Of a DNA stretch of 64,000 nucleotides, positions 44,898 to 53,401 are shown piece after piece. The notes under the pieces were generated by a model. The model was not told the DNA's origin, did not search any database, and worked only from the letters and a program-made list of their open reading frames with translations. The DNA is from Bacteroidales bacterium. Its GTDB lineage: Bacteria; Bacteroidota; Bacteroidia; Bacteroidales; UBA3663. The translations under genes and the position numbers were made by a program. Numbering within the stretch: position 1 is the first letter of the stretch; each line of letters opens with the position of its first letter. Where the stretch lies: contig JAILKE010000014.1 in the NCBI GenBank assembly GCA_024694125.1, positions 51,294 through 115,293 of the forward strand, in the 5' to 3' direction.

Positions 44898-45132
44898 TCA
44901 GTTCCTTTTTAAGGGGTTCAACGATATTGTCCATCAAGATGCGGGTGGCTTTCTCAGTGTTGGTTATCCTGACTGTATCAGCCTCCGCTTTGGCTCGGTC
45001 TGCTTGTGCTCGCGCTGCTTCTGCTTCGCCTTTAGCCTTCATGACCGTAGGCTTGAGTGTGATTAGAGCCACGATAGTAGCGACCAGACCACCGCCTAAC
45101 GACCAATTTAATATTTCACTGAGTTCCATCAC
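44692..45132 (-). CDS. Membrane-anchored coiled-coil protein of the lysis cluster
   Basis: 146 residues. One N-terminal membrane segment (about 11-27: GGGLVATIVALITL) is followed by a long charged coiled coil (AKGEAEAARAQADRAKAEADTV, then LKKELNATRREMVRLRKAL) and a Pro/Gly-rich tail. This is the shape of an Rz-type i-spanin or a small holin-associated protein. It lies just after the amidase and overlaps the u-spanin-like gene, as Rz and Rz1 often do. Confidence 0.6.
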   Translation of the reverse strand: MMELSEILNWSLGGGLVATIVALITLKPTVMKAKGEAEAARAQADRAKAEADTVRITNTEKATRILMDNIVEPLKKELNATRREMVRLRKALNTASACDFHDDCPVLRELQQFQKDGATEPGEDGNDIPANPTPFGGHARHGPTDG

Positions 45133-45150
45133 TGATCTTGTTTAATGACT

Positions 45151-45615
45151 TTATTTGATGCCTATCTCTTGGAGCCACTTTGGGACATTGAAACTCGGAC
45201 AGGCTTTAGCCGCCAGTTCGTTGTGCCCTACGATGGCCACATCTGGAAACTTGCGCCGAAAGTCCTTTACATACCGTTCCATGCTCTCCAGCTGGGCTGC
45301 TGTGCGGGTATCTTTCGGAGTCTTGCAGTCCTTCGATAGCCCGCCCACATACACGACGTGACGCGATGTGCTGTTATAACCTTTGGCGCCATTGGTTATC
45401 TCCCATGGATCCACATTGGCGTCTTCGTTGTTATTTACCAGACGCTCCACGCTGCCGTCCAGATGTATCATATCCGTATAGCCTACCTGCTTCCAGCCAC
45501 GCCCACCCTTGCTTACCGGGTCAGTGTGCCATGCTCTGATCTCGTCCGAGGTCACTTCACGGCCTTCGGGCGTGGCTGTGCAGTGTAGCACTAATCGTTG
45601 CAGCATGCTCATCAT
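45151..45615 (-). CDS. Phage endolysin, N-acetylmuramoyl-L-alanine amidase
   Basis: About 154 residues from tandem ATGs at 45615/45612. It is an amidase-2 (T7 lysozyme/PGRP fold) domain: LVLHCTATPEG gives the first zinc His, DVAIVGHNELAAKACPSF gives the second His and the Cys. WEITNGAKGYNSTSRHVVYVGG is the central strand-and-Tyr region. The start overlaps the capsid stop codon (ATGATGA), so it is translationally coupled to the capsid gene. It cuts the wall at the amide bond. Confidence 0.88.
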   Translation of the reverse strand: MMSMLQRLVLHCTATPEGREVTSDEIRAWHTDPVSKGGRGWKQVGYTDMIHLDGSVERLVNNNEDANVDPWEITNGAKGYNSTSRHVVYVGGLSKDCKTPKDTRTAAQLESMERYVKDFRRKFPDVAIVGHNELAAKACPSFNVPKWLQEIGIK

Positions 45616-46667
45616 CAGGCAGTATAACCGCTTCTGATTACGCCGCAAGCATCTGCTTTCTTGGGTGCACAGATGAACATGTGACGGAAGTTGATGAGGT
45701 TGCGCTGGAACTGCGGATCATTACCGGCCTCACTGAAGTACATCTTGGTGGTTCCGGTTGCCTTGAATACTCGCTGTGTGAAGAATGCAAAGCTGACCTG
45801 ATACTGCCCAGTTGAGGCTGCCGTGCCGTAAGCGACCTTGACTCCGGCTGTGGTGTAGATTGGGTTGTTGGCAAACTCATAGACCTCAAAGCCGTACAGG
45901 TTGGCAATCTTTCCAGTAGTATAGTTGTAGTACTGGTCTGCAAACTTCTGATCCAGGAGCAACAGGTCGTTCACATGGTCACTGCACAGTACCAGTCGGC
46001 GGCCCTGGGTCGGCACCTTGTTCTTGTCAAAGATGGCCTTCAACTTGATGATATCATCTCGTGTCAGACGCTTGCGTCCAGACTCTCCGTCCTCATAGTC
46101 TCCGCTGGTTTCGATAACGTTGTTATCGGTGTTGTTGGCAGGGCACAGGTTCCAGGCTGCTCGCTGGAACTTAGCATCGTTGATGGCGTTGGCATGGCTT
46201 TCCTTGACTCGCTGCATCTTGTCGTAGCTCAGAGCATACAGTTCGTCATCTGTGACTGGTGTTACCTTTGTCTGGAACTTGTCGAGATTGAGGGTCTTGT
46301 CTGTGTCATCCAAAGCCTGGAGGGCAATGCCGTCCGATGTCATCGTATAGTTGACCAGTACGTCCGGATCTACGCCCACATCGACCAGATGTATCACATC
46401 ATTCTCGGCCAATGCACTCTGATCTGGAATGCCATCCAACCAGGTAGCCTCGAGACCCGCACGGAGGGACTTAATGAGTTCTCCTGTCCATACTTCGGTC
46501 AGTACACCTGCACGTAGGGTGCCGGCACCAGTGCCAGACAACATACTGAGGGCATTTGCGCCCAGGATTGAGAGACCGGCATCAACTCCGGTCACGGCGG
46601 CAAATGCTCCGCCAACCATACTGTTCAGGAGTATGCCCATGAACAGCGTCATAATGATTTTTGTCAT
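45615..46667 (-). CDS. Major capsid protein
   Basis: 350 residues. The position directly after the protease/scaffold gene and the features fit a Mu-like/HK97-fold major head protein: a hydrophobic N-terminal arm, then KVTPVTDDELYALSYDKMQRVKESHANAINDAKFQRAAW and a C-terminal strand-rich region (YGFEVYEFANNPIYTTAGVKVAYGTAASTG, then QVSFAFFTQRVFKATGTTKMYF). The Gly/Ala-rich N-terminus (MVGGAFAAVTGVDAG) may be removed on maturation. Confidence 0.82.
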   Translation of the reverse strand: MTKIIMTLFMGILLNSMVGGAFAAVTGVDAGLSILGANALSMLSGTGAGTLRAGVLTEVWTGELIKSLRAGLEATWLDGIPDQSALAENDVIHLVDVGVDPDVLVNYTMTSDGIALQALDDTDKTLNLDKFQTKVTPVTDDELYALSYDKMQRVKESHANAINDAKFQRAAWNLCPANNTDNNVIETSGDYEDGESGRKRLTRDDIIKLKAIFDKNKVPTQGRRLVLCSDHVNDLLLLDQKFADQYYNYTTGKIANLYGFEVYEFANNPIYTTAGVKVAYGTAASTGQYQVSFAFFTQRVFKATGTTKMYFSEAGNDPQFQRNLINFRHMFICAPKKADACGVIRSGYTA

Positions 46668-46697
46668 CGTTCTCTTGTTTTTGGTTATTGTTTGTGA

Positions 46698-47630
46698 TTA
46701 CAATTCGCAGTCCACACCATACTCTGCCTTATACAGACGCTTGTACTCGGCGGGATCTTCGCTACGCAGCTCCATCAGCTTCTCCGATGGCACGTCGCTC
46801 AGTTTGGCATACGTCGATGGCTGCCCACCCTCGTGGGTATTGATCATGGCGCTGAGCTTCTGCTGTGGTTGCATGGCTCCGAGCACCTTGTTGAGTTCAT
46901 CCAGGCCTACGTTCTTGCCCAGGTTGACAAAGGTCTCCTTCTTCGCCTGATCGAGTCGATGGTCTGCCACTGCGCCATCCACCGCCTGCGTGATGGCTGC
47001 CAGGTTCATGGCATCCACCTGTGCCTTCAGTGACGCATTCGTCTCTCCCTGCTTCTTCAGGGTTGCTACCGCATTGCGGATAGCTGCCTCGTCTGCCGTT
47101 TCGGGCAATCCCAGCAGCAGAGCTAAAGTCTTCTGTTCCATTTCTTGTTTGTTTTGAAGTTGTTGTTTATTGGTTATCATAGGCAACTGGCACTCTCCGC
47201 CTTTGCCCAGTTCTATACACTTGCCGTCCTTATAGAGCCTGATGGCATCATCATTGGCTCCGATGTCCACCATTGATACTTCGAACAGCTTACATTTAGT
47301 AATCGTTGGCCGCGTTTGACCTTGCAGTAAGACAGCTGGATCTTCGCTCGTTTCGAGCACATCCAGACCGACGCTTGCCATGCGCAGACTGCCGAACTCA
47401 TACTGTTTCTTGCACCGCTTGCTCAGTTCGGTCGCTTCATCGAACACTGGTTCTCCGCTGATAGCGCCTTCCTCCACTTGAATGTCCTTCAGGAATCCTA
47501 TCACTTGTCCTCTCTCATGCATATAGAGTAGGACAGGGTTCTTCTGATACTGTTCGATGATCATACCTGCAGTCAGAACGCGACTGCCGTATGTGTTCAG
47601 ACCATCACTTGTAATCCTTATTCTTTTCAT
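46698..47630 (-). CDS. Prohead protease-scaffold protein
   Basis: 310 residues from MKRIRITS (47630). The N-terminal half resembles U35-type prohead proteases: NPVLLYMHERGQVIGFLKDIQVEEGAISGEPVF, with the His of the family, and FGSLRMASVGL plus KLFEVSMVDIGAND containing the Ser. The second half is helical and charged (AVATLKKQGETNASLKAQVDAMN), as in Mu gpI, where protease and scaffold are one protein. It cleaves itself and the scaffold during head maturation. Confidence 0.78.
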   Translation of the reverse strand: MKRIRITSDGLNTYGSRVLTAGMIIEQYQKNPVLLYMHERGQVIGFLKDIQVEEGAISGEPVFDEATELSKRCKKQYEFGSLRMASVGLDVLETSEDPAVLLQGQTRPTITKCKLFEVSMVDIGANDDAIRLYKDGKCIELGKGGECQLPMITNKQQLQNKQEMEQKTLALLLGLPETADEAAIRNAVATLKKQGETNASLKAQVDAMNLAAITQAVDGAVADHRLDQAKKETFVNLGKNVGLDELNKVLGAMQPQQKLSAMINTHEGGQPSTYAKLSDVPSEKLMELRSEDPAEYKRLYKAEYGVDCEL

Positions 47631-47662
47631 ACGTTTGCATTTTTGCAATTATTATTTCGCTG

Positions 47663-47695
47663 CAAAGATGCATCTTTTTTTCGCTATGTTCCAAA
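47663..47695 (-). promoter_or_regulatory. Minus late promoter (protease, capsid, lysis, tail)
   Basis: Minus strand: TTTG at 47695-47692, 21-nt spacer, CATCTTTG at 47670-47663. Transcription would begin near 47656, 26 nt before the ATG. Confidence 0.5.
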
Positions 47696-47743
47696 TTAGT
47701 GAGAACTGCTTTCACACATCTCTGCAACCGTTTCACACTTTTT

Positions 47744-47773
47744 TTTGAGTCTGCCATAAATACCATATTTTTG
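47744..47773 (+). promoter_or_regulatory. Plus late promoter (terminase, portal, MuF)
   Basis: TTTG at 47744-47747, 18-nt spacer, TATTTTTG at 47766-47773, about 70 nt before the terminase-small ATG. It is divergent from the minus late promoter. Confidence 0.6.
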
Positions 47774-47852
47774 CACTGAAATTCAGCTGTTCGAATGTAT
47801 CTGGCACTTGCCGTTACCTGCAGTTGGATCCAACTCTTTAACCACTCAAATC

Positions 47853-48326
47853 ATGACAAAAGCAGAACTCGAAAAAAAGAAGTCTCTGGCCCGCGCACTC
47901 TTCATGTCGGGTATGGAGCAGACCGAGATAGCCGACAATACGGGCGTATCTCGTGTTACAATCAGTAAATGGGCAGCTGCCGATGGCTGGAAGGAGGTGC
48001 GCGCTGCCAAGAACATCACCCGTCCCGAATTGGTCAACAAGCTATTGCTCACCATAGACAATCTCATTGAGTCGGTCAACAAGTCCGAGGACCCGACCTT
48101 GATTGGATCTTTGGCAGATAAGTTGTCCAAACTCTCTGCTGTAGTGGAGAAGCTCGACAAGAAGGCCAACGTCATCGATGCCATTGATGTCTTCACGGCA
48201 TTCAACCGATGGATTCAGAACAAGGCCTGTTCGGACCCGGACATCACGCCCGAACTTATCAAGGCCATCAACCGTTATCAGAACGAGTTCCTGTTGGAGA
48301 AGATGTCTCCTGCCGCAGAATTGTAA
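47853..48326 (+). CDS. Terminase small subunit (Mu gp27-like)
   Basis: 157 residues from the ATG at 47853. The first 60 residues have a helix-turn-helix (SGMEQTEIADNTGVSRVTISKWAAADGW), followed by helices and a coiled stretch. This is the form of Mu gp27/DUF1804-type small terminase subunits, which bind phage ends and start packaging. The large subunit follows 13 nt later. Confidence 0.82.
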   Translation: MTKAELEKKKSLARALFMSGMEQTEIADNTGVSRVTISKWAAADGWKEVRAAKNITRPELVNKLLLTIDNLIESVNKSEDPTLIGSLADKLSKLSAVVEKLDKKANVIDAIDVFTAFNRWIQNKACSDPDITPELIKAINRYQNEFLLEKMSPAAEL

Positions 48327-48338
48327 TTTTAAAAGCCT

Positions 48339-49895
48339 ATGACAATAGCCGAAGAAAAGCAACGCTGGGAGGAGTGGCAACGACATTGTCAGGAGATTCA
48401 GTCGCTTACTGCCACCTCTCAACTGCTCAAAGAGTCTCCGTCTCAAAAGGAGAAACGCATCCGACGTCTGCAGCGAGACTATGCTGCTTTCTGCGAATAT
48501 TACTTCCCGCACTTCCTCACTCTGCGTGACAAGGTGACGGGCGAACCTCTGCGTATCATACACAACGCACCTTTCCACAACCAGGCTGCACTCAAGGTCA
48601 AGAACTCTCCCAATCTGAAGGCCGTCTTCAAGTGGCCGCGCGGTCATGCCAAGTCCACTCACTTCGACATCTTCATCCCGCTTTGGCTCATGTTTCAGCC
48701 CAAGCGGCTCATCAACTTTATGGTAATTGTGGGCAAGTCCGAGGATTCTGCAGAACGTCTGTTGGGAGATATCCAGGCCGAGCTGCAGTTCAACAAGCGC
48801 ATCACGGATGATTTTGGCGATCAGGTATCTATGGGCGATTGGACCAGCGGTGAGTTTACTACTAAAGACGGTGTGAATTTCCTTGCCTGTGGACGTGGAC
48901 AGTCTCCTCGAGGTTTGCGCAAGCGTGAATCTCGCCCAGACTATATCGTAATTGACGACCTCGATGATGATGAGCTCTGCCGTAACGACCGCCGTGTCGA
49001 GGAATTGACCGCCTGGGTCAAGGAGGCTCTCTTCGGCGCACTCGATGTTGGTCGTGGTCGCTTCATTATGGTGGGCAATCTGATAAGCAAGACATCCGTC
49101 CTCGCCAACATCGCAGCTACCGAGGGTGTACATGTCTCCGAGATCCAAGCGGTTGACCGTGATGGCAATCCTGTATGGGCAGAGAAGTGGACCAAGGAGG
49201 AAGCTCAGGAATATGCCAAGTTCGTCGGCTATCGTGCTTGGCAGAAGGAGATGATGCACAACCCCATCAACGATGGATCCATTTTCCGTCATGAGTGGAT
49301 TAGATACAAGCCGGCTCTGCCTCTACGGAAGTACGAGCAGCTGGTATGTTACACGGACCCATCATTCAAGTCCACCACATCTAATGACTACAAGGCTTCT
49401 CGTCTATGGGGCAAGGTCGGCAACGAACTGCACCTCATCGATTGTTATGTCCGGCAGGACACCGTATCTGGTATGGTCCGATGGCTCTACAATCTCTACG
49501 AATCCATACCGGAGGGTGTCGTCGTCAACTTCTATATCGAGGCCAATTTTCTACAGGACATCATCCTCGATGAGTTTACTACCGAGGGCAATCTGAGGGG
49601 ATATCAGTTACCTATCATGCCCGACTACCGTAAGAAACCCGAGAAGATTCAGCGTATTGAGGCGGTCAGTCCTTTGTGGGAACGTGGGTTCGTGTTCTAC
49701 AACGAAAAAATTAAGGATACGGCCGATATGCAGGTAGGTATTGAGCAGACGCTTGCTCTCGAACGCGGCAGCAGGGTGCACGACGATGCCCCCGACGCCG
49801 ACGAGGGAGCCATTTACCTGCTGCAGAAGCGCAGCCGTATTTCCGAGTTCAAACCGAGGTTCGGTCGTCGGCCTACCTCTAAAAACATCTGGTAA
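48339..49895 (+). CDS. Terminase large subunit (Mu gp28-like)
   Basis: 518 residues. The ATPase domain has the Walker A variant KWPRGHAKST (98-107) and Walker B PDYIVIDDLDDDE (200-212). The nuclease domain begins near VCYTDPSFKSTTSNDYKA, with catalytic Asp, and ends in DAPDADEGA. Together with the portal it forms the packaging motor and cuts host DNA flanking the integrated phage, as headful-packaging Mu does. Confidence 0.92.
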   Translation: MTIAEEKQRWEEWQRHCQEIQSLTATSQLLKESPSQKEKRIRRLQRDYAAFCEYYFPHFLTLRDKVTGEPLRIIHNAPFHNQAALKVKNSPNLKAVFKWPRGHAKSTHFDIFIPLWLMFQPKRLINFMVIVGKSEDSAERLLGDIQAELQFNKRITDDFGDQVSMGDWTSGEFTTKDGVNFLACGRGQSPRGLRKRESRPDYIVIDDLDDDELCRNDRRVEELTAWVKEALFGALDVGRGRFIMVGNLISKTSVLANIAATEGVHVSEIQAVDRDGNPVWAEKWTKEEAQEYAKFVGYRAWQKEMMHNPINDGSIFRHEWIRYKPALPLRKYEQLVCYTDPSFKSTTSNDYKASRLWGKVGNELHLIDCYVRQDTVSGMVRWLYNLYESIPEGVVVNFYIEANFLQDIILDEFTTEGNLRGYQLPIMPDYRKKPEKIQRIEAVSPLWERGFVFYNEKIKDTADMQVGIEQTLALERGSRVHDDAPDADEGAIYLLQKRSRISEFKPRFGRRPTSKNIW

Positions 49896-49898
49896 TTT

Positions 49899-50129
49899 AT
49901 GATTCATTTAATCAAGCGACTTTGGTTCGCATTTCGTCTGCGTCGTGCCGTCCGCAAGGCAGACCGTGCTTCTCGACTCACTCACCGCAAGCACATGGTG
50001 ATCATGCTCAATGGCTCGGTTCGAGTCATCTCCAAACAGCAGCTCACGCACTTGATCAGGACGCATCGGTTCCGCCATGGTACCAAGGTGTCCGATATCG
50101 AGCAGCGTGCACTCTATATCACTCCATAA
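49899..50129 (+). CDS. Small basic phage protein
   Basis: 76 residues, strongly basic, including a run such as FRLRRAVRKADRASRLTHRKH near the N-terminus. Not recognised. It is three bases after the terminase stop and 25 before the head-tail connector gene, so it is part of the head operon. Confidence 0.6.
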   Translation: MIHLIKRLWFAFRLRRAVRKADRASRLTHRKHMVIMLNGSVRVISKQQLTHLIRTHRFRHGTKVSDIEQRALYITP

Positions 50130-50154
50130 GTAGTAACTCTTAATCTCCTGTATT

Positions 50155-50577
50155 ATGTTCCTATCTGACAATGATTATAAGGTCGTAATCGGCGAAACCG
50201 CGCTCCGCATCATTTCTCAGGTTTCCGATACCATCCGTACCGCCGCCGAGGCCGAAGCCCAGGAGGAAATATCCGGCTATCTGCGCCCGCGTTTCGACAC
50301 CGACGCCATCTTCTCCGCTACGGACGATGACCGTAATAAACTCATAGTTATGTACACGTGCGATATCGCTCTGTATCACATGTCGGCATCTATGCCCCAG
50401 CGTATGGGCATAGAGGTGCGCAAGGAGCGCTACGACCGCGCCATCAAGTGGCTCACCGATGTGCAGGCTGGGCGCATCGTTCCGAACCTGCCTGTGCCTA
50501 CTGACGAGGACGGCAACAGTACCGCTCCTGGCACTGTCGTTTATGGCTGTCAGTCCAAATTACATCACAACTGGTAA
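50155..50577 (+). CDS. Head-tail connector (Mu gp36-like, DUF1320)
   Basis: 140 residues. Matches the gp36/DUF1320 pattern: an N-terminal helix after FLSDNDY, EAEAQEEISGYLRPRFD, then the core YTCDIALYHMSASMP and ERYDRAIKWLTDVQAGRIVPNLP. Proteins of this family connect the portal to the tail. It directly precedes the portal gene. Confidence 0.85.
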   Translation: MFLSDNDYKVVIGETALRIISQVSDTIRTAAEAEAQEEISGYLRPRFDTDAIFSATDDDRNKLIVMYTCDIALYHMSASMPQRMGIEVRKERYDRAIKWLTDVQAGRIVPNLPVPTDEDGNSTAPGTVVYGCQSKLHHNW

Positions 50578-50589
50578 TTCTTTTCGATT

Positions 50590-51894
50590 ATGGGTATCTT
50601 TAGTTATATCAAGGAGCGCCTGTCCGGTACCGACCGCACGCTCCATACGCAATACGGGGACTTTAACCTGGCCAAACGTGCCGATCGTCGCCGTCTCGTG
50701 CGCCAGACCATACAGTTGCAACGTACGACCGATGCATTGACTTCTCGCGACATCAAGGCATGGCGCCACGCCTGGCAGTTGGCCATCAATGTCGAGTCTC
50801 CCAACCGTTCTGCTCTGTATGACATCTACCGTGATGCCTCTATTGACCTGCATTTGTCCGGCTGTATCGGACAGCGCAAGGGATTCGTCATGGCTCGTTC
50901 TTTCGAGGTAATTGATGCCGATGGGAAGAAGAACGAGGAGGCCATGCACTATTTTGAACAGTCCTGGTTCAAGCTCTTTATGCGTTACGCTCTTGACAGC
51001 ATCTATTGGGGCCACTCTCTCATCGAACTCGGCGATGTCACCACCGATGGCGATGGCTGCATCTGCTATGACGGCGTGAAGCTCATCCCTCGCAAACATG
51101 TCATCCCCGAGTTCGGACGGGTCGTCATCAACGTCGGTGATGACTGTCATTCGGGCATTGACTATCGGCAGCCGCCTTATTCTGACTGGCTTATTGAGGT
51201 TGGCCAACCCGATGACCTCGGGCTCTACCTGAAGGCTGCTTCTCAGACCATACCCAAGAAGAACGCGCTGGCATTTTGGGATACCTTTGCAGAGATATTC
51301 GGCATGCCTATGCGCATTGCCCGCACCAACGTGCGCGATGATAAGGAGCTGGCCAAGATGGAGGAGATGATGTCTTCTATGGCCACGGAGTTCTGGGGCA
51401 TCTTCCAGGAGGGTACAGACATCGAGATCAAGGAGTCAACCAAGGGCGATGCGTTCAACGTCTATGACCGCCGTATCGACCGAGCCAACTCCGAACTGTC
51501 TAAACTCATTATCGGACAGACCATGACCATTGAGGACGGCTCTTCGCTCTCGCAGTCCGAAACTCACCTCGAAGTCTTCCAGAACCTCGTCGAGTCCGAT
51601 TGCGATATGCTGCGTGACGTTATCAACAACCAGCTCATCCCTCGCATGATTGCTCACGGATTCCCCGTGCAGGGCCTCCGGTTCGATTGGGACTACAGTA
51701 CGGACTACACGCCCGAACAGCAACGCAGTTACGAGGAACTGGTGGTCAACAACTACGAAGTGGATCCAAATTATTTTGCCGAGAAGTATGGCATGCCCGT
51801 GGGTGAACGACGCCAGATGCAGCCTATGCTGCCCGGCGCTCCTGATGACGACAAATCCAAGAAGCAGAAGAACGCTCACCCTTTTTTCGACTGA
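50590..51894 (+). CDS. Portal protein (Mu gp29-like, DUF935)
   Basis: 434 residues. Contains the DUF935 hallmarks: an N-terminal arm, 'CIGQRKGFVMA', 'YWGHSLIELG', 'LIPRKHVIPEFGRV', 'FWDTFAEIFGMPMRIARTN', 'IGQTMTIEDGSSLSQSETHLEVF'. It forms the ring through which DNA enters and leaves the head. The last codons (CCT TTT TTC GAC TGA) contain a slippery heptamer followed by a hairpin; slipping -1 joins this protein to the MuF-like protein encoded next. Confidence 0.9.
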   Translation: MGIFSYIKERLSGTDRTLHTQYGDFNLAKRADRRRLVRQTIQLQRTTDALTSRDIKAWRHAWQLAINVESPNRSALYDIYRDASIDLHLSGCIGQRKGFVMARSFEVIDADGKKNEEAMHYFEQSWFKLFMRYALDSIYWGHSLIELGDVTTDGDGCICYDGVKLIPRKHVIPEFGRVVINVGDDCHSGIDYRQPPYSDWLIEVGQPDDLGLYLKAASQTIPKKNALAFWDTFAEIFGMPMRIARTNVRDDKELAKMEEMMSSMATEFWGIFQEGTDIEIKESTKGDAFNVYDRRIDRANSELSKLIIGQTMTIEDGSSLSQSETHLEVFQNLVESDCDMLRDVINNQLIPRMIAHGFPVQGLRFDWDYSTDYTPEQQRSYEELVVNNYEVDPNYFAEKYGMPVGERRQMQPMLPGAPDDDKSKKQKNAHPFFD

Positions 51895-51916
51895 GCCCCT
51901 CCGATTACGAGGGGCT
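51882..51916 (+). promoter_or_regulatory. Probable -1 frameshift signal, portal to MuF
   Basis: Heptamer T TTT TTC (51882-51888) in phase with the portal frame; 5-nt spacer; then an 8-bp GC-rich hairpin (AGCCCCTC at 51894-51901 with GAGGGGCT at 51909-51916, 7-nt loop). The portal stop lies at 51892-51894. The -1 frame is open from 51849 to 53291 and reads RLSPSDYEGLHLRYQSLLSEG into the MuF protein. Confidence 0.65.
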
Positions 51917-51950
51917 GCACCTCCGATACCAGTCTCTGTTATCCGAGGGC

Positions 51951-53291
51951 TTGGCACATTTGTCTTCTGATGATGATCCTGTCGAAAAGGGGCTGAAGGA
52001 CAAACTATCCTCTATGTTCTCCTCTATGATGCTGGCTTTGTTCCAGGAAAAGGGCGCCATGCTCCGTGTTCAGATCTTGCAGGAACCCGCTGCGCAGGAT
52101 TTCATCGAAGCGCATACTCAGGTCCTCGATAGTGCCATGCAGCATACTCCTCTCTCTGAGGGCATGCGCCGCCGCCTGTCTCGGTCTAACTACATCTTCT
52201 CCGGCATCAAGACATTCCACGAACTTAACGAGGCTTTCCCGTCTCTCGTCAATAAGGATGGCTCTCGTAAGCCGTTCGAACAGTTCTATAATGATGTTCG
52301 AAAGATTGATCAGACTTACAACCGCAACTATCTCCGTGCCGAATACAATTTCATCCAGGCATCTGCCGAGATGGCTGCCAAGTGGGAGAGGTTCCAGCAG
52401 GATGGTGACCGATATGACCTGCAGTACCGCACGGCCAATGATGGCAAGGTCCGTCCTGAACATGCGGAACTTCACGGCGTCACGCTGCCGCCTTCCGACC
52501 CTTTCTGGGAGTCCTATTATCCGCCCAATGGCTGGAATTGCCGATGCACGGTCGTACAGGTGCGCAAAGGCAAGTTCCCCACCACTCCCCATGACGAAGC
52601 CATGGAGCGTGGCGAGGTAGCACTGAAAAGAGACAAGAAAGGAATGTTCCGCTTCAATCCTGGCATAGAGCGTAAGTCTGTCCCAGACTATAACCCATAC
52701 ACCATTAGACGTTGTAAGGACTGCGATATAGCCCAAGGGAAGTTCAAAGCTGCTAAAACTATTGTAGATAGTGAACTCTGCGATGCCTGCGTGCTCGTGC
52801 GCTCTTGCTGGAAAAGTCACAAGGACTCCGAGCCGGAAACCTTTACCTCTTGTGAGACCAAGAACGGAAGTCTCAAAGTCAGTTCCAAGCATGGCAGCAA
52901 TGAGAAGAAGGAAAATGTCCGTATCGGTACCTATCTTGCAGAGAAGCACGGCTATGACATAACCCTTTTGGCAAGGTCAAACGATGCACCTTCTGCGGAC
53001 AGCTTCAATGCTACGTTGAATACAAACCAGGAATACAAGGTAAATACTTCTGCTACTCAGAGTTCTATCGATGGTTTATTACGGAAAGGAGCAAAACAAG
53101 CTCCAAGCATCGTACTGGTAGTAGAGTCTGGTATCTCTTTGGACGATTTATCTGAAACTATGAATGATAGAGTTCATAGGTCAAACAGTATTCAGAGCGT
53201 GACTGTTGTCATCGGCAATAAGGATCATACATACACCAGGGAGGATATCTTAAAGGGTGGATTTAAAATACAACAGGCTGACTTGGAATAA
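51951..53291 (+). CDS. MuF-like head morphogenesis protein with toxin-like C-terminus
   Basis: 446 residues from a TTG at 51951; the conserved N-terminus (DYEGLHLRYQSLLSEGLAHLSSDD) starts earlier, so the true product may be a frameshift fusion with the portal or use a non-AUG start. The MuF region (about 60-210) has TYNRNYLRAEYNFIQASAEMA, ANDGKVRPEHAELHGVTLPPSDPFWESYYPPNGWNCRC. A CxxC pair (RRCKDCD, then CDAC) near 250-285 suggests a zinc site. The last 130 residues (VRIGTYLAEKHGYDITLLAR, SSIDGLLRKGAKQAPSIVLVVE, SLDDL) resemble the C-terminal nuclease domain of CdiA toxins; MuF proteins with toxin tails are known in temperate phages. Confidence 0.82.
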   Translation: MAHLSSDDDPVEKGLKDKLSSMFSSMMLALFQEKGAMLRVQILQEPAAQDFIEAHTQVLDSAMQHTPLSEGMRRRLSRSNYIFSGIKTFHELNEAFPSLVNKDGSRKPFEQFYNDVRKIDQTYNRNYLRAEYNFIQASAEMAAKWERFQQDGDRYDLQYRTANDGKVRPEHAELHGVTLPPSDPFWESYYPPNGWNCRCTVVQVRKGKFPTTPHDEAMERGEVALKRDKKGMFRFNPGIERKSVPDYNPYTIRRCKDCDIAQGKFKAAKTIVDSELCDACVLVRSCWKSHKDSEPETFTSCETKNGSLKVSSKHGSNEKKENVRIGTYLAEKHGYDITLLARSNDAPSADSFNATLNTNQEYKVNTSATQSSIDGLLRKGAKQAPSIVLVVESGISLDDLSETMNDRVHRSNSIQSVTVVIGNKDHTYTREDILKGGFKIQQADLE

Positions 53292-53313
53292 CCAGTCAGC
53301 CTGAGGTCGGGGT

Positions 53314-53358
53314 TCAAACCCTTTCGGGAGAGAACCGCTCAAACCCTTTCGGGAGAGA
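53314..53358 (+). repeat. 25-bp tandem repeat after the MuF gene
   Basis: TCAAACCCTTTCGGGAGAGA occurs at 53314-53333 and 53339-53358. Lies in the 110-bp gap between the MuF stop and the small membrane gene. Each copy contains a CCCTTTCGGG hairpin. Confidence 0.65.
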
Positions 53359-53401
53359 GCCACTGCAAATATATATCAAACTTTTCAAACAACCAAATAT
53401 T

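Noticed and set aside
48042-49292. 416-codon open frame on the minus strand
   Set aside because: It is fully antisense to the terminase genes, whose plus-strand products have clear Walker and nuclease motifs. The minus-strand sequence has no protein-like pattern.
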